Below are positions 17,019 through 25,432 of a stretch of 64,000 nucleotides of DNA, piece after piece. Every line of letters begins with the position of its first letter. Positions within the stretch are counted from its first letter, which is position 1. The notes beneath the pieces are model-generated. The model ran no database searches. It had not been told where the DNA came from and saw only the letters and a list, made by a program, of their open reading frames with translations. The stretch comes from JAAYHG01 sp012735455. Its GTDB lineage: Bacteria; Bacillota; DTU030; DUMP01. Both the position numbers and the translations under genes were made by a program. Where the stretch lies: the NCBI GenBank assembly GCA_050951365.1, contig JBMNIX010000010.1, positions 186,001 through 250,000 of the forward strand, in the 5' to 3' direction.

Positions 17019-18983
17019 TTAGCCGAAGAGTGGTGCGAATACCAAAGAAACGATAGTCATGAGCTTGATGAGGATATTGATGGAGGGACCAGAGGTATCC
17101 TTAAAGGGGTCACCCACGGTGTCGCCCACTACTGCAGCGGCGTGCGCCGCAGTACCCTTACCGCCGAAGTTGCCGTCCTCAATGAACTTCTTGGCGTTGT
17201 CCCAGGCACCACCGGAATTGGCCATCTGGATAGCCATAAGCACACCAGTTACCAGGGATCCGGCCAACAAGCCGCCCAACGCTTCTTTGCCCAAAAAGAA
17301 ACCAACAGCCAGAGGTACTACCACTGCCATGAGACCCGGCACAACCATCTCTCTTAGCGCCGCAGCGGTGCTAATGTCCACACAGCGGGCGTAGTCCGGA
17401 CGTGCCTTGCCATCCATCAGACCAGGGATCTCCTTGAACTGGCGCCGAACCTCTTCGATCATGTGGAAGGCCGCGCGCCCCACAGCCTGCATGGTCATTG
17501 AGCTGAAAAGATATGGCAGACAACCACCCAGGAAAAGGCCAACCGTAACTTCGGTATCCAAGATGCTAAGCCCGCCCTCTGTCAATCCCACAGCAGAAGA
17601 GTAAGCCGCGAAGAGACCGAGGGCAGTAAGGGCCGCAGAACCAATGGCGAAACCCTTACCAATAGCGGCAGTAGTGTTTCCTACCGAGTCAAGGGTGTCA
17701 GTGATCTGACGCACTGCAGGATCCATCTCTGCCATCTCGGCGATGCCGCCGGCATTGTCAGCGATGGGCCCGTAGGCATCAACTGCCACTGTCATTCCAG
17801 TTGTCGAGAGCATACCTACGCCTGCCAAGGCGACACCGTACAACCCGGCAAAGGCGTTGGCCACGTAAATTGCGGCGGCAATCATGACAATAGGCCAACC
17901 GGTGCTCGCCATACCCACAGCCAAGCCACTGATGATGTTGGTGGCAGGGCCGGTCTGTGATGCCTCTGCGATGCCCTGGGTGGGCTTGAAATCAGCCGAG
18001 GTATAGAACTCAGAGATTAGTCCGATAGCCACTCCAGCCGCCAATCCAGCCACAACGGCCAGGAAGGGACCGTTCTCACCCAATACTGAGTTGGTTATAA
18101 AGTAACTCGCTACGGCCACCAGAAGGGCACTACCGAAGGTACCGTTTCTTAGAGCTAGTCGAGCATTGGCACCCTCGCCGCCCCTTACAAAGAAGGTAGC
18201 AATAATACTGGCTACAATCCCGACAGCCGCCAACAGCAGGGGAAGAAGCACCCCGTTCATTCCAAAACTGATGACGCCCATGGACATGGCCGCAATAATG
18301 GAACCGACATAGGACTCGAACAAATCAGCACCCATGCCAGCCACGTCGCCCACGTTATCACCCACGTTGTCCGCAATAACGGCTGGATTTCGCGGGTCGT
18401 CCTCCGGGATACCTGCCTCTACCTTACCTACCAAGTCGGCACCTACGTCAGCGGCCTTGGTGTAAATACCGCCGCCTACACGGGCAAAAAGGGCGATAGA
18501 GCTGGCTCCTAAGGCAAAACCGTTAACAATGGTGGGGTCACGATAGATTATGTAGAAGATTCCCAGGCCAAGAATTCCCAAACCCACCACAGACATGCCC
18601 ATTACTGCTCCACCAGAGAAGGCAATATTAAGTGCTGCCCCCTGTCCCTGCCGAGCAGCGCTGGCTGTACTCACATTAGCCCGTGTAGCTACATTCATGC
18701 CGATGAACCCAGCACCAATGGAAGCCAGGCCCCCAAATAAGAAGCAGATGGCGGTCTCAATATCAATGGCGAACCAAAGCACGACAAAAAGCACGGTAAC
18801 AAACACTGCCAACACTCTGTACTCACGGGTCAAAAAAGCCATGGCACCCTCGTGGATAGCCGCGGCAATCTCCCGCATTCTCTCTGTTCCTTGTTCCGCA
18901 CGATAGACCCTAGACGCCAGTAACAGAGCAAAAGCGAGGGCAGCTAGTCCCGTTAGCGGGGCTGCAATGATATAAGGATCCAT
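17019..18983 (-). CDS. hppA: K+-dependent membrane-bound ion-translocating pyrophosphatase
   Basis: Integral membrane enzyme coupling pyrophosphate hydrolysis to H+ and/or Na+ export, 654 residues with about 16 hydrophobic segments. The substrate site is visible (DVGADLVGKVEAG, IPEDDPRNPAVIADNVGD, DVAGMGADLFESY) with a second acidic set near the C-terminus (DNAKKF, GDTVGDPFKDTSGPS). The motif GNTTAAIGKG carries Ala where K+-independent enzymes have Lys, so it belongs to the K+-requiring subfamily. Whether it pumps H+ or Na+ cannot be decided by eye. Such pumps recover energy from PPi in energy-limited anaerobes. Confidence 0.95.
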   Translation of the reverse strand: MDPYIIAAPLTGLAALAFALLLASRVYRAEQGTERMREIAAAIHEGAMAFLTREYRVLAVFVTVLFVVLWFAIDIETAICFLFGGLASIGAGFIGMNVATRANVSTASAARQGQGAALNIAFSGGAVMGMSVVGLGILGLGIFYIIYRDPTIVNGFALGASSIALFARVGGGIYTKAADVGADLVGKVEAGIPEDDPRNPAVIADNVGDNVGDVAGMGADLFESYVGSIIAAMSMGVISFGMNGVLLPLLLAAVGIVASIIATFFVRGGEGANARLALRNGTFGSALLVAVASYFITNSVLGENGPFLAVVAGLAAGVAIGLISEFYTSADFKPTQGIAEASQTGPATNIISGLAVGMASTGWPIVMIAAAIYVANAFAGLYGVALAGVGMLSTTGMTVAVDAYGPIADNAGGIAEMAEMDPAVRQITDTLDSVGNTTAAIGKGFAIGSAALTALGLFAAYSSAVGLTEGGLSILDTEVTVGLFLGGCLPYLFSSMTMQAVGRAAFHMIEEVRRQFKEIPGLMDGKARPDYARCVDISTAAALREMVVPGLMAVVVPLAVGFFLGKEALGGLLAGSLVTGVLMAIQMANSGGAWDNAKKFIEDGNFGGKGTAAHAAAVVGDTVGDPFKDTSGPSINILIKLMTIVSLVFAPLFG

Positions 18984-19054
18984 TCTAACAAGTCGCCTCC
19001 TCTATAATTACAGCAAGGATAAAAGCACCTACCTTCAGGTAAGTGCTCGCCCAT

Positions 19055-19276
19055 TTAGAAAATAGTGAGAAGTAGTGCGAGTACCATGAAGGCAGCCGCG
19101 GCATACTTGGTGAACGACTCTAGTTTCTCGTTAATGCCCTTTTTCTTACCCAAAAAAGTCTCAGCCCCGCCTGCGATACTTCCTGACAAACCGGCGGATT
19201 TACCAGGCTGAAGAAGAACTAGAGCTACAAGGCTGAGAGATACCAGGGCAAAAAGCAACGTCAGGACCACATCCAC
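19055..19276 (-). CDS. secG: Preprotein translocase subunit SecG
   Basis: Small SecYEG subunit with two transmembrane segments (VVLTLLFALVSLSLVALVLLQ and a C-terminal AAAAFMVLALLLTIF) joined by a loop containing GLSGSIAGGAETFLGKKKG, the family signature. I chose GTG 19276 (73 residues) because GGAGGTG lies 6 bases upstream. Its location downstream of eno is typical of Firmicute glycolytic operons, but a terminator lies between them here. Confidence 0.94.
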   Translation of the reverse strand: MDVVLTLLFALVSLSLVALVLLQPGKSAGLSGSIAGGAETFLGKKKGINEKLESFTKYAAAAFMVLALLLTIF

Positions 19277-19374
19277 CTCTATCACCTCCAGCATTACCCG
19301 GTAAGAATTGGTTCCGCTAGTTCGGACCGGATTGTCCCCTTAATACATCCACACAATTGTAGCACACAACTAAC

Positions 19375-19424
19375 AAGAAGGCAACGCTTAACGCCTAAAG
19401 CCGGGATCACAGCGTTGCCTTCTT
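19375..19424 (-). terminator. Terminator of the glycolytic operon (after eno)
   Basis: AAGAAGGCAACGCT / AGCGTTGCCTTCTT, a 14-bp stem with a 22-base loop. On the minus strand it is followed by GTTAGTTGTG, so the T-tract is weak. It lies 20 bases past the eno stop codon. Confidence 0.75.
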
Positions 19425-19444
19425 ATGCAGACTTTGCACACTGC

Positions 19445-20731
19445 CTAAACGCGAAACGCCGCTCTCCCCGGGTAGATACTACTACCCACCAAGAGCTCCT
19501 CAATACGCAGCAGTTGGTTATACTTAGCCACCCGCTCCGAACGGGAGGGGGCACCGGTCTTTATTTGGCCTGTTCCTGTGGCCACCACTATGTCGGCAAT
19601 GGTGGTGTCCTCGGTCTCACCTGAGCGGTGGGATACCACTGCAGTGTAGCCAGAACCTTTCGCCAGTTCAATGGCATTCAGGGTCTCCGTGAGCGTGCCA
19701 ATTTGGTTCACTTTGATCAGAACCGAATTGGCCACACCTTCAGCTATGCCCCGCCGGATGATCTCCGTGTTTGTGACAAAGACGTCATCCCCTACCAGTT
19801 GCAGCCTGTCCCCCAGGCGAACGGTTAACTCTCGCCAACCTTCCCAATCGTCTTCCGCTAGACCATCTTCTAAAGAAAGTATGGGGTAATTATCCGCCAG
19901 ACGGGCATAAAAATCTACCATCTCGCTGGCACTCAGAATCTTACCCTCACCAGCCAAAACATACTTGCCATCGCGATATAATTCCGATGCGGCAGCGTCA
20001 ATGGCCAGATAGACGTCCTCTCCTGGTTTAAAACCTGATTGCTCTATAGCACGAACCAATAGTTCCAGCGCCTCTTCGTTGGATTTCAGATCCGGGGCAA
20101 AACCACCCTCGTCACCTTGACCACACGCGAGGTTCCGATCCTTTAGCACCTTCTTTAGGCCATGAAAAACCTCGGCGCCCATCCGTAGGGCTTCGGCAAA
20201 GCTCGGCGCACCAGCAGGCACGATCATGAACTCTTGAATATCTACGTTGTTGTCAGCATGTTTGCCGCCGTTTAGGATATTCATCATTGGCACCGGCAGC
20301 GTGCGAGCCATCGGTCCCCCAAGATAGCGAAAGAGTGGTAGGTCCAGAGAGCTGGCTGCGGCCTTGGCTACCGCCAAGGATACACCTAGGATGGCATTAG
20401 CCCCAAGCTTGGCCTTATTTGGGGTCCCGTCTAGCTCAATCATGAGCTGGTCAATGGCCACCTGATCCAAAGCATCCATACCGGTAAGCTCCTGGGCCAG
20501 GGTGTCGTTAACATTGGCAACTGCCTGCTGCACTCCCTTGCCCAGGTAACGCCCTTTCTCCCCATCACGGAGCTCTACTGCCTCCCGCGTTCCGGTAGAG
20601 GCACCAGAGGGAACAGCGGCCCGACCCAGAGTACCGTCCTCTAAGATTACATCTACTTCAACTGTGGGGTTTCCACGCGAGTCCAAAACTTCCCGAGCAT
20701 AGACGTCAATAATGGTGGTAAACGCGCTCAT
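19445..20731 (-). CDS. eno: Enolase
   Basis: Converts 2-phosphoglycerate to phosphoenolpyruvate. 428 residues. Recognisable blocks: DSRGNPTVEVDV, GASTGTREAVELRDG, the Mg2+ sites in AIDAAASELY, LSLEDGLAEDDW and LVGDDVFVTN, the catalytic lysine in LIKVNQIGTLTE, and SHRSGETEDTTIADI. The ATG at 20731 has GAGGAGG 6 bases upstream, better than the GTG one codon earlier. Last enzyme of the cggR-gap-pgk-tpiA-gpmI-eno unit. Confidence 0.98.
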   Translation of the reverse strand: MSAFTTIIDVYAREVLDSRGNPTVEVDVILEDGTLGRAAVPSGASTGTREAVELRDGEKGRYLGKGVQQAVANVNDTLAQELTGMDALDQVAIDQLMIELDGTPNKAKLGANAILGVSLAVAKAAASSLDLPLFRYLGGPMARTLPVPMMNILNGGKHADNNVDIQEFMIVPAGAPSFAEALRMGAEVFHGLKKVLKDRNLACGQGDEGGFAPDLKSNEEALELLVRAIEQSGFKPGEDVYLAIDAAASELYRDGKYVLAGEGKILSASEMVDFYARLADNYPILSLEDGLAEDDWEGWRELTVRLGDRLQLVGDDVFVTNTEIIRRGIAEGVANSVLIKVNQIGTLTETLNAIELAKGSGYTAVVSHRSGETEDTTIADIVVATGTGQIKTGAPSRSERVAKYNQLLRIEELLVGSSIYPGRAAFRV

Positions 20732-20803
20732 CACAAACCTCCTCGTAATTCAACCTGGCAAACCATCTTACCCTGGCTTGGCCTGGTGCTTGCCCCTCTC
20801 TCA

Positions 20804-22369
20804 TCAGCCCCCTTTCTCATTGTCCCTCCCCTTCAAGAGGGACCTGCCGCTCATAACTTCAGGCTGGGGTAACCTCAAGAGCTCCAAAATGGTGGGGGCC
20901 ACATCTGCCAGACGCCCTGTTGCCAGATGGTTTTCGCGGGGCTCAGCTGTAATCAGGATAAAGGGCACCGGGTTGGTGCTGTGGGCCGTTTGTGGCTCGC
21001 CTGTAGTCGGGTTTATCATCTCTTCCGCATTGCCGTGATCCGCGGTCACAATGATCGCCCCACCCAGGGCCAAGACCTCTGGCACCACCCGACCCACACA
21101 GTCATCCACAGCCTCAACGGCACGTACAGCCGCCTGGAGGTTACCGGTGTGCCCTACCATATCGGCATTGGCGTAATTGAGGACCACCAGATCGTACTTG
21201 TTCTCCTTCAATTCCGTCAAGAGGGCATCGGTAACCTCGTAGGCGCTCATCTCAGGCTTAAGATCGTAGGTGGCCACCTTAGGCGAGGGGATCAAGCGGC
21301 GTTCCTCCCCAGGAAAGGGTTTTTCCTCGCCTCCATTAAAGAAGAAAGTAACGTGGGCATACTTCTCTGTCTCCGCAATACGCAACTGCCTAAGTCCCTG
21401 CCTGCTCAGATACTCACCCAATGTATTGGCAAGGGATTGGGGAGGGAAGGCAACTGGCGCTGCTATAGTCTCGTCGTACTGGGTCAAACAGACAAAATGA
21501 ACCTTGGGAGGGGTCGGACCACGGTCGAATCCGCTGAAGTCCGCATCTACAAAGGCGCGGGTGAGTTGGCGGGCGCGGTCCGGACGGAAGTTAAAGAAAA
21601 TGACCGCGTCTCCTTCTTGGACCCGTCCCCGCGGCGCGCCATTCCCAGCCAAGATCACTGTGGGACGCACGAATTCATCGCTCTCTCCGCGTTCGTAAGC
21701 CTTCTGCACCGCCTCCTGGGCAGACATTGCCGTTTCTCCCTGCCCCGCTACCAGGGCTTTGTAGGCCAAAGCTGTGCGCTCCCAACGCTTATCCCGGTCC
21801 ATAGCCCAATAACGACCGCTCACAGTAGCTACGCTGCCACAGCCAAGGGCCTCGAACTTCCTCTCTAGCTCCACAAAGTAGCGAGCGGCACAGGTGGGAG
21901 GAACGTCGCGTCCATCTAGGAAAGCATGCACATATACCCTCTCTAAACCTTGAGCGGCAGCCAGCTCAAGGAGTGCATACAGATGCTGGATGTGACTGTG
22001 AACACCGCCATCGGAAAGAAGACCGATAAGGTGCAGGCTATGCCCTTGCGCCTGTTGCATCACGTCCACGAGAACTGGATTCCGATAAAACTCTCCCTCG
22101 CGAATAGCACGGCTGATACGGGTGAAATCCTGATAAACAATACGGCCCGCCCCCAGGTTAAGATGCCCTACTTCAGAGTTCCCCATTTGGCCCTCAGGAA
22201 GCCCCACCTCTTCGCCAGCCGCACCCAGTAGTGTATAAGGATACTTTTCTTTATATAGATCTATGTTCGGCGTTCGAGCCAGGGCTACAGCGTTGCCTTC
22301 TCTGCCCTTCCCCTCACCCCAGCCATCCATGATAATGAGAACCAACGGTTGTGGCACAGCTGTCACCAC
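20804..22369 (-). CDS. gpmI: 2,3-bisphosphoglycerate-independent phosphoglycerate mutase
   Basis: Mn2+-dependent mutase of the alkaline-phosphatase superfamily, 521 residues. The nucleophile serine is in GNSEVGHLNLGAG, the metal ligands are in MDGWG and VTADHGNAEEM, and HAFLDGRDVPP and MVGHTGNLQA are substrate-site segments. GTG start (two adjacent GTG codons, 22369 or 22366) after GGAGG. It lies 22 bases downstream of tpiA, in operon. Confidence 0.97.
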   Translation of the reverse strand: MVTAVPQPLVLIIMDGWGEGKGREGNAVALARTPNIDLYKEKYPYTLLGAAGEEVGLPEGQMGNSEVGHLNLGAGRIVYQDFTRISRAIREGEFYRNPVLVDVMQQAQGHSLHLIGLLSDGGVHSHIQHLYALLELAAAQGLERVYVHAFLDGRDVPPTCAARYFVELERKFEALGCGSVATVSGRYWAMDRDKRWERTALAYKALVAGQGETAMSAQEAVQKAYERGESDEFVRPTVILAGNGAPRGRVQEGDAVIFFNFRPDRARQLTRAFVDADFSGFDRGPTPPKVHFVCLTQYDETIAAPVAFPPQSLANTLGEYLSRQGLRQLRIAETEKYAHVTFFFNGGEEKPFPGEERRLIPSPKVATYDLKPEMSAYEVTDALLTELKENKYDLVVLNYANADMVGHTGNLQAAVRAVEAVDDCVGRVVPEVLALGGAIIVTADHGNAEEMINPTTGEPQTAHSTNPVPFILITAEPRENHLATGRLADVAPTILELLRLPQPEVMSGRSLLKGRDNEKGG

Positions 22370-22390
22370 AAGGGCCTCCCTTTCTTCAGA

Positions 22391-23149
22391 TTACCGCCGC
22401 GCTGCCTGCACAATGGCTGCAAAATCCACAGCCTTTAGGCTAGCCCCTCCCACTAAGGCCCCATCGATACCATCCTGGTGGAGAAAAGAAGCGGCGTTTT
22501 GAGCGTTAACACTTCCGCCATACTGCACCCGCACCTTCTCCGCTACAGCATTGCCAAAGCGAGCAGCGACCTCAGAGCGAATAACAGCAGCCATGGTAGC
22601 AGCGTCCTGGGGTGCGGCAGAGTGCCCGGTCCCAATGGCCCAAATGGGCTCGTAGGCAATCACCAACTGGGCCACGGCAGCGGCAGAGAGCGGGGCAAGT
22701 GCAGCCGTGAGCTGCCTGGCCACCACCGCCTCCTCCTGGCCAGCCTCACGCTCGCTCAAGGATTCTCCCACACAGAGTATAGGACTCAGTCTAGCCTTGA
22801 AAGCTGCCATCAGTTTTCGCGCAACGTCCTCGTCTGTCTCCCGTAAAATGGTGCGTCGTTCTGAATGGCCAACAATCACATAGCGAACGCCCAGGTCTTG
22901 CAACATCAGCGGTGAAACCTCACCGGTGAAGGCCCCATGCTCCTCCCAAAAAAGGTTTTGCGCGCCCAGTAACACGGTGGTCCCGACAAGAATCTGCCCC
23001 ACCGAATATAGAGCCGTGAAGGGCGGACAAACAACTACCTCTGCCCCGGGGTCCGCCGGAAGCCGCTCAGTCAGCTCCTTAGCTAACGCCACGGCCTCAC
23101 CTACGGTTTTATTCATCTTCCAGTTGCCAGCGACAATAGGTATCCGCAT
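22391..23149 (-). CDS. tpiA: Triosephosphate isomerase
   Basis: Interconverts DHAP and glyceraldehyde 3-phosphate. Key residues: Asn/Lys in GNWKMN, the electrophilic His in GHSERR, the catalytic Glu in AYEPIWAIGTG, and the phosphate loops YGGSVNAQN and GALVGGASL. I chose ATG 23149 (252 residues) with AAGGTGA upstream; a GTG three codons earlier is also possible. It starts about 12 bases after pgk. Confidence 0.97.
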   Translation of the reverse strand: MRIPIVAGNWKMNKTVGEAVALAKELTERLPADPGAEVVVCPPFTALYSVGQILVGTTVLLGAQNLFWEEHGAFTGEVSPLMLQDLGVRYVIVGHSERRTILRETDEDVARKLMAAFKARLSPILCVGESLSEREAGQEEAVVARQLTAALAPLSAAAVAQLVIAYEPIWAIGTGHSAAPQDAATMAAVIRSEVAARFGNAVAEKVRVQYGGSVNAQNAASFLHQDGIDGALVGGASLKAVDFAAIVQAARR

Positions 23150-23161
23150 TTCTGTCACCTT

Positions 23162-24343
23162 CTATTTGTCTTGAAGTGCTGCCACTCCTGGTAGTTCCTT
23201 GCCCTCTAGAAACTCCAGGGACGCTCCACCTCCGGTAGAAATGTGGGTCATGCGTCCAGCCAAACCTAACTTTGCTACAGCCGCAGCCGAGTCTCCACCG
23301 CCTACCACGCTGATGGAACCAGAGTCGGCGATGGCCTGGGCAACAGCCTGGGTACCAGCGGCAAAGGGGGGCAGCTCGAACATCCCCATGGGCCCGTTCC
23401 ACAGTACGGTACTGGCACCAGCTATGGCCTCAGAATAAAGCTTCCTGGTGGCAGGTCCGATGTCCAGGCCCATCTCTGCAGCTGGGATCGCACTTACAGG
23501 CACCACTTGACTTACAGCTTTGTCTGTAGCCTCTTGAGCTACCACGACATCCACTGGTAGCAGCAGTTTCACACCCCGGCTCTCAGCCACCTGCATAATC
23601 TCTTTGGCCACCGGGATCTTGTCTTCCTCTAAGAGCGAACGCCCAACACCGTACCCCTGGGCAGCCAAGAAAGTAAAGGCCATGCCACCCCCAATAATCA
23701 GGGTGTTCACTTTAGGCACCAAGTTGTTCAAAACCTTGATCTTATCAGAAACCTTGGCCCCACCAAGAACAGCAATGAAGGGCCGCTTCGGTTCCTCTAG
23801 TATGCTGCCTAGCATCCTGATCTCTTTTTCCATTAGGAATCCCGCTACAGCCGGGAGATGCTGGGCCACACCGGCTGTGGAGGCATGGGCACGGTGAGCA
23901 GCACCGAAAGCATCATTCACGTACACATCTGCCAGACGGGCGAGACCGGCGGCAAAGTCGGGATCGTTCTTCTCCTCACCCCGATAAAAGCGGATGTTCT
24001 CCAAGAGCAGCACCTCACCCGGAAGCAAAGAGTTGGCCGCCCGTTCCGCCACTGGGCCCAAGGCCTCGTTCACCTTCTTAACCGGGCGTTCTAGGATTTC
24101 CTCCAGGCGGCGCGCCACTGGATCCAATCGCAGTTCGGGAACCACATTGCCCTTAGGGCGCCCCAGGTGTGACACCAAGATCACCTTGGCGTCTTGTTGG
24201 ATTAAGTACTCAATTGTGGGCACCGCCGCCAAGATACGGGTATCATCGGCAACCTGCCCACCTTTCAAGGGGACATTAAAGTCCACCCTTACCAGTACCT
24301 TTTTGCCACTCACAGACAGGTCGCGCAGGGTCTTCTTAGCCAT
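23162..24343 (-). CDS. pgk: Phosphoglycerate kinase
   Basis: Transfers phosphate from 1,3-bisphosphoglycerate to ADP. 393 residues. Signatures: RVDFNVPL, SHLGRPKG, VYVNDAFGAAHRAHAST, FIAVLGGAKVSDKI, LWNGPMGMFE and the nucleotide loop SVVGGGDSAAAV. ATG 24343 gives MAKKTLRDL with GGGAGG upstream; the longer frame to 24364 is not needed. Not fused to TpiA, unlike some thermophiles. Confidence 0.97.
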   Translation of the reverse strand: MAKKTLRDLSVSGKKVLVRVDFNVPLKGGQVADDTRILAAVPTIEYLIQQDAKVILVSHLGRPKGNVVPELRLDPVARRLEEILERPVKKVNEALGPVAERAANSLLPGEVLLLENIRFYRGEEKNDPDFAAGLARLADVYVNDAFGAAHRAHASTAGVAQHLPAVAGFLMEKEIRMLGSILEEPKRPFIAVLGGAKVSDKIKVLNNLVPKVNTLIIGGGMAFTFLAAQGYGVGRSLLEEDKIPVAKEIMQVAESRGVKLLLPVDVVVAQEATDKAVSQVVPVSAIPAAEMGLDIGPATRKLYSEAIAGASTVLWNGPMGMFELPPFAAGTQAVAQAIADSGSISVVGGGDSAAAVAKLGLAGRMTHISTGGGASLEFLEGKELPGVAALQDK

Positions 24344-24368
24344 ATCAGTACCTCCCAGACCCACCTAG

Positions 24369-25373
24369 TCAGATGCCCTTCTTGCCCATGTAAGCAATAA
24401 GGTCAGCACAGCGGCAGGCATAACCCCACTCATTGTCGTACCAGGCCACCACCTTAACCATGTTGCCAATGGCCATGGTCAAGGGAGCATCGAAAATAGA
24501 AGAATAGGAGCTGCCCCTAAAATCGGCCGAAACCAGGGGCTCGTCACAGTAGCCTAAGATACCTTTGAGCTCACCCTCCGCTGCCGTCTTAAAGGCAGCG
24601 TTAATGGCTTCCACCGAGGCCTCTTTTTCCACCTCCACTGTGAGGTCGGTAATAGAAACAGTGGGTGTGGGAACCCGCAAGGCAAAACCATTGAGTTTAC
24701 CCTTAAGCTCAGGCAGTACCAAGGCCACCGCCTTAGCTGCACCTGTGGTGGTAGGGACAATGGAAAGAGCGGCAGCACGGGCGCGGCGCAAGTCCTTGTG
24801 GTTGGCGTCCAGGATGACCTGGTCGTTGGTGTAGGAATGTACCGTGGTCATGAGGCCCTTCACAATACCAAACTCGCGCTGCAGAACCTTGGCTACTGGC
24901 GCTAGGCAGTTGGTGGTGCAGGAGGCGTTGGAGACAATATGATGCTTGGTCGGATCGTAGGTATCCTCGTTTACCCCCAGGACGATGGTGGCGTCCTCAC
25001 CCTTGGCAGGGGCTGAGATGACTACCTTCTTGGCACCGGACTTCAAGTGATGCTCTACCTTGTCCCTTTCTCTTAGTTTACCTGTTGACTCAAGTACCAC
25101 CTCAGCTCCTACTTCGTCCCAGGGGAACGCAAAGGAATCGCGGATGTTAAAGGTACGGATCTCGCGCCCATCCACCGCAATACCGCTTTCTGTAGCAGTA
25201 ACCTCCTGGGCCAAACGCCCGTACAAGGAATCATACTTCAGGAGGTGAGCGGACATAGCATTGTCACGCACCCCATTAATAGCCACAATTCCCAGGTCGG
25301 GATTGGACAGGGCCGCCCGGAAAAACAACCGTCCAATACGACCGAAACCATTGATAGCGACTCTAACGCTCAC
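24369..25373 (-). CDS. gap: Glyceraldehyde-3-phosphate dehydrogenase with NADP-type cofactor residues
   Basis: Phosphorylating GAPDH, 334 residues. The NAD(P) loop is AINGFGRIGR, the catalytic cysteine is in SNASCTTNCLAP, and HKDLRRARAAALSIVPTTTGAAKA and WYDNEWGY are conserved. GTG 25373 has GAGGAGGAG about 6 bases upstream. The acidic residue that normally selects NAD (the Asp of the IND motif at the end of beta-2) is Gly (AINGVRD), and the usual Leu-Pro before HKDLRRARA is Ala-Asn (ILDANHKD). In characterised GAPDHs these positions control cofactor choice and such changes favour NADP. Only one gap gene is visible here. Confidence 0.96.
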   Translation of the reverse strand: MSVRVAINGFGRIGRLFFRAALSNPDLGIVAINGVRDNAMSAHLLKYDSLYGRLAQEVTATESGIAVDGREIRTFNIRDSFAFPWDEVGAEVVLESTGKLRERDKVEHHLKSGAKKVVISAPAKGEDATIVLGVNEDTYDPTKHHIVSNASCTTNCLAPVAKVLQREFGIVKGLMTTVHSYTNDQVILDANHKDLRRARAAALSIVPTTTGAAKAVALVLPELKGKLNGFALRVPTPTVSITDLTVEVEKEASVEAINAAFKTAAEGELKGILGYCDEPLVSADFRGSSYSSIFDAPLTMAIGNMVKVVAWYDNEWGYACRCADLIAYMGKKGI

Positions 25374-25432
25374 GTTAGTCTCCTCCTCATGTATTAATCG
25401 ATAGTCTGATAGTCTTGTGAGCTTAGACAGTT

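Noticed and set aside
20927..21868. 313-codon open frame opposite gpmI
   Set aside because: Antisense to a conserved enzyme; composition follows the gpmI codons.
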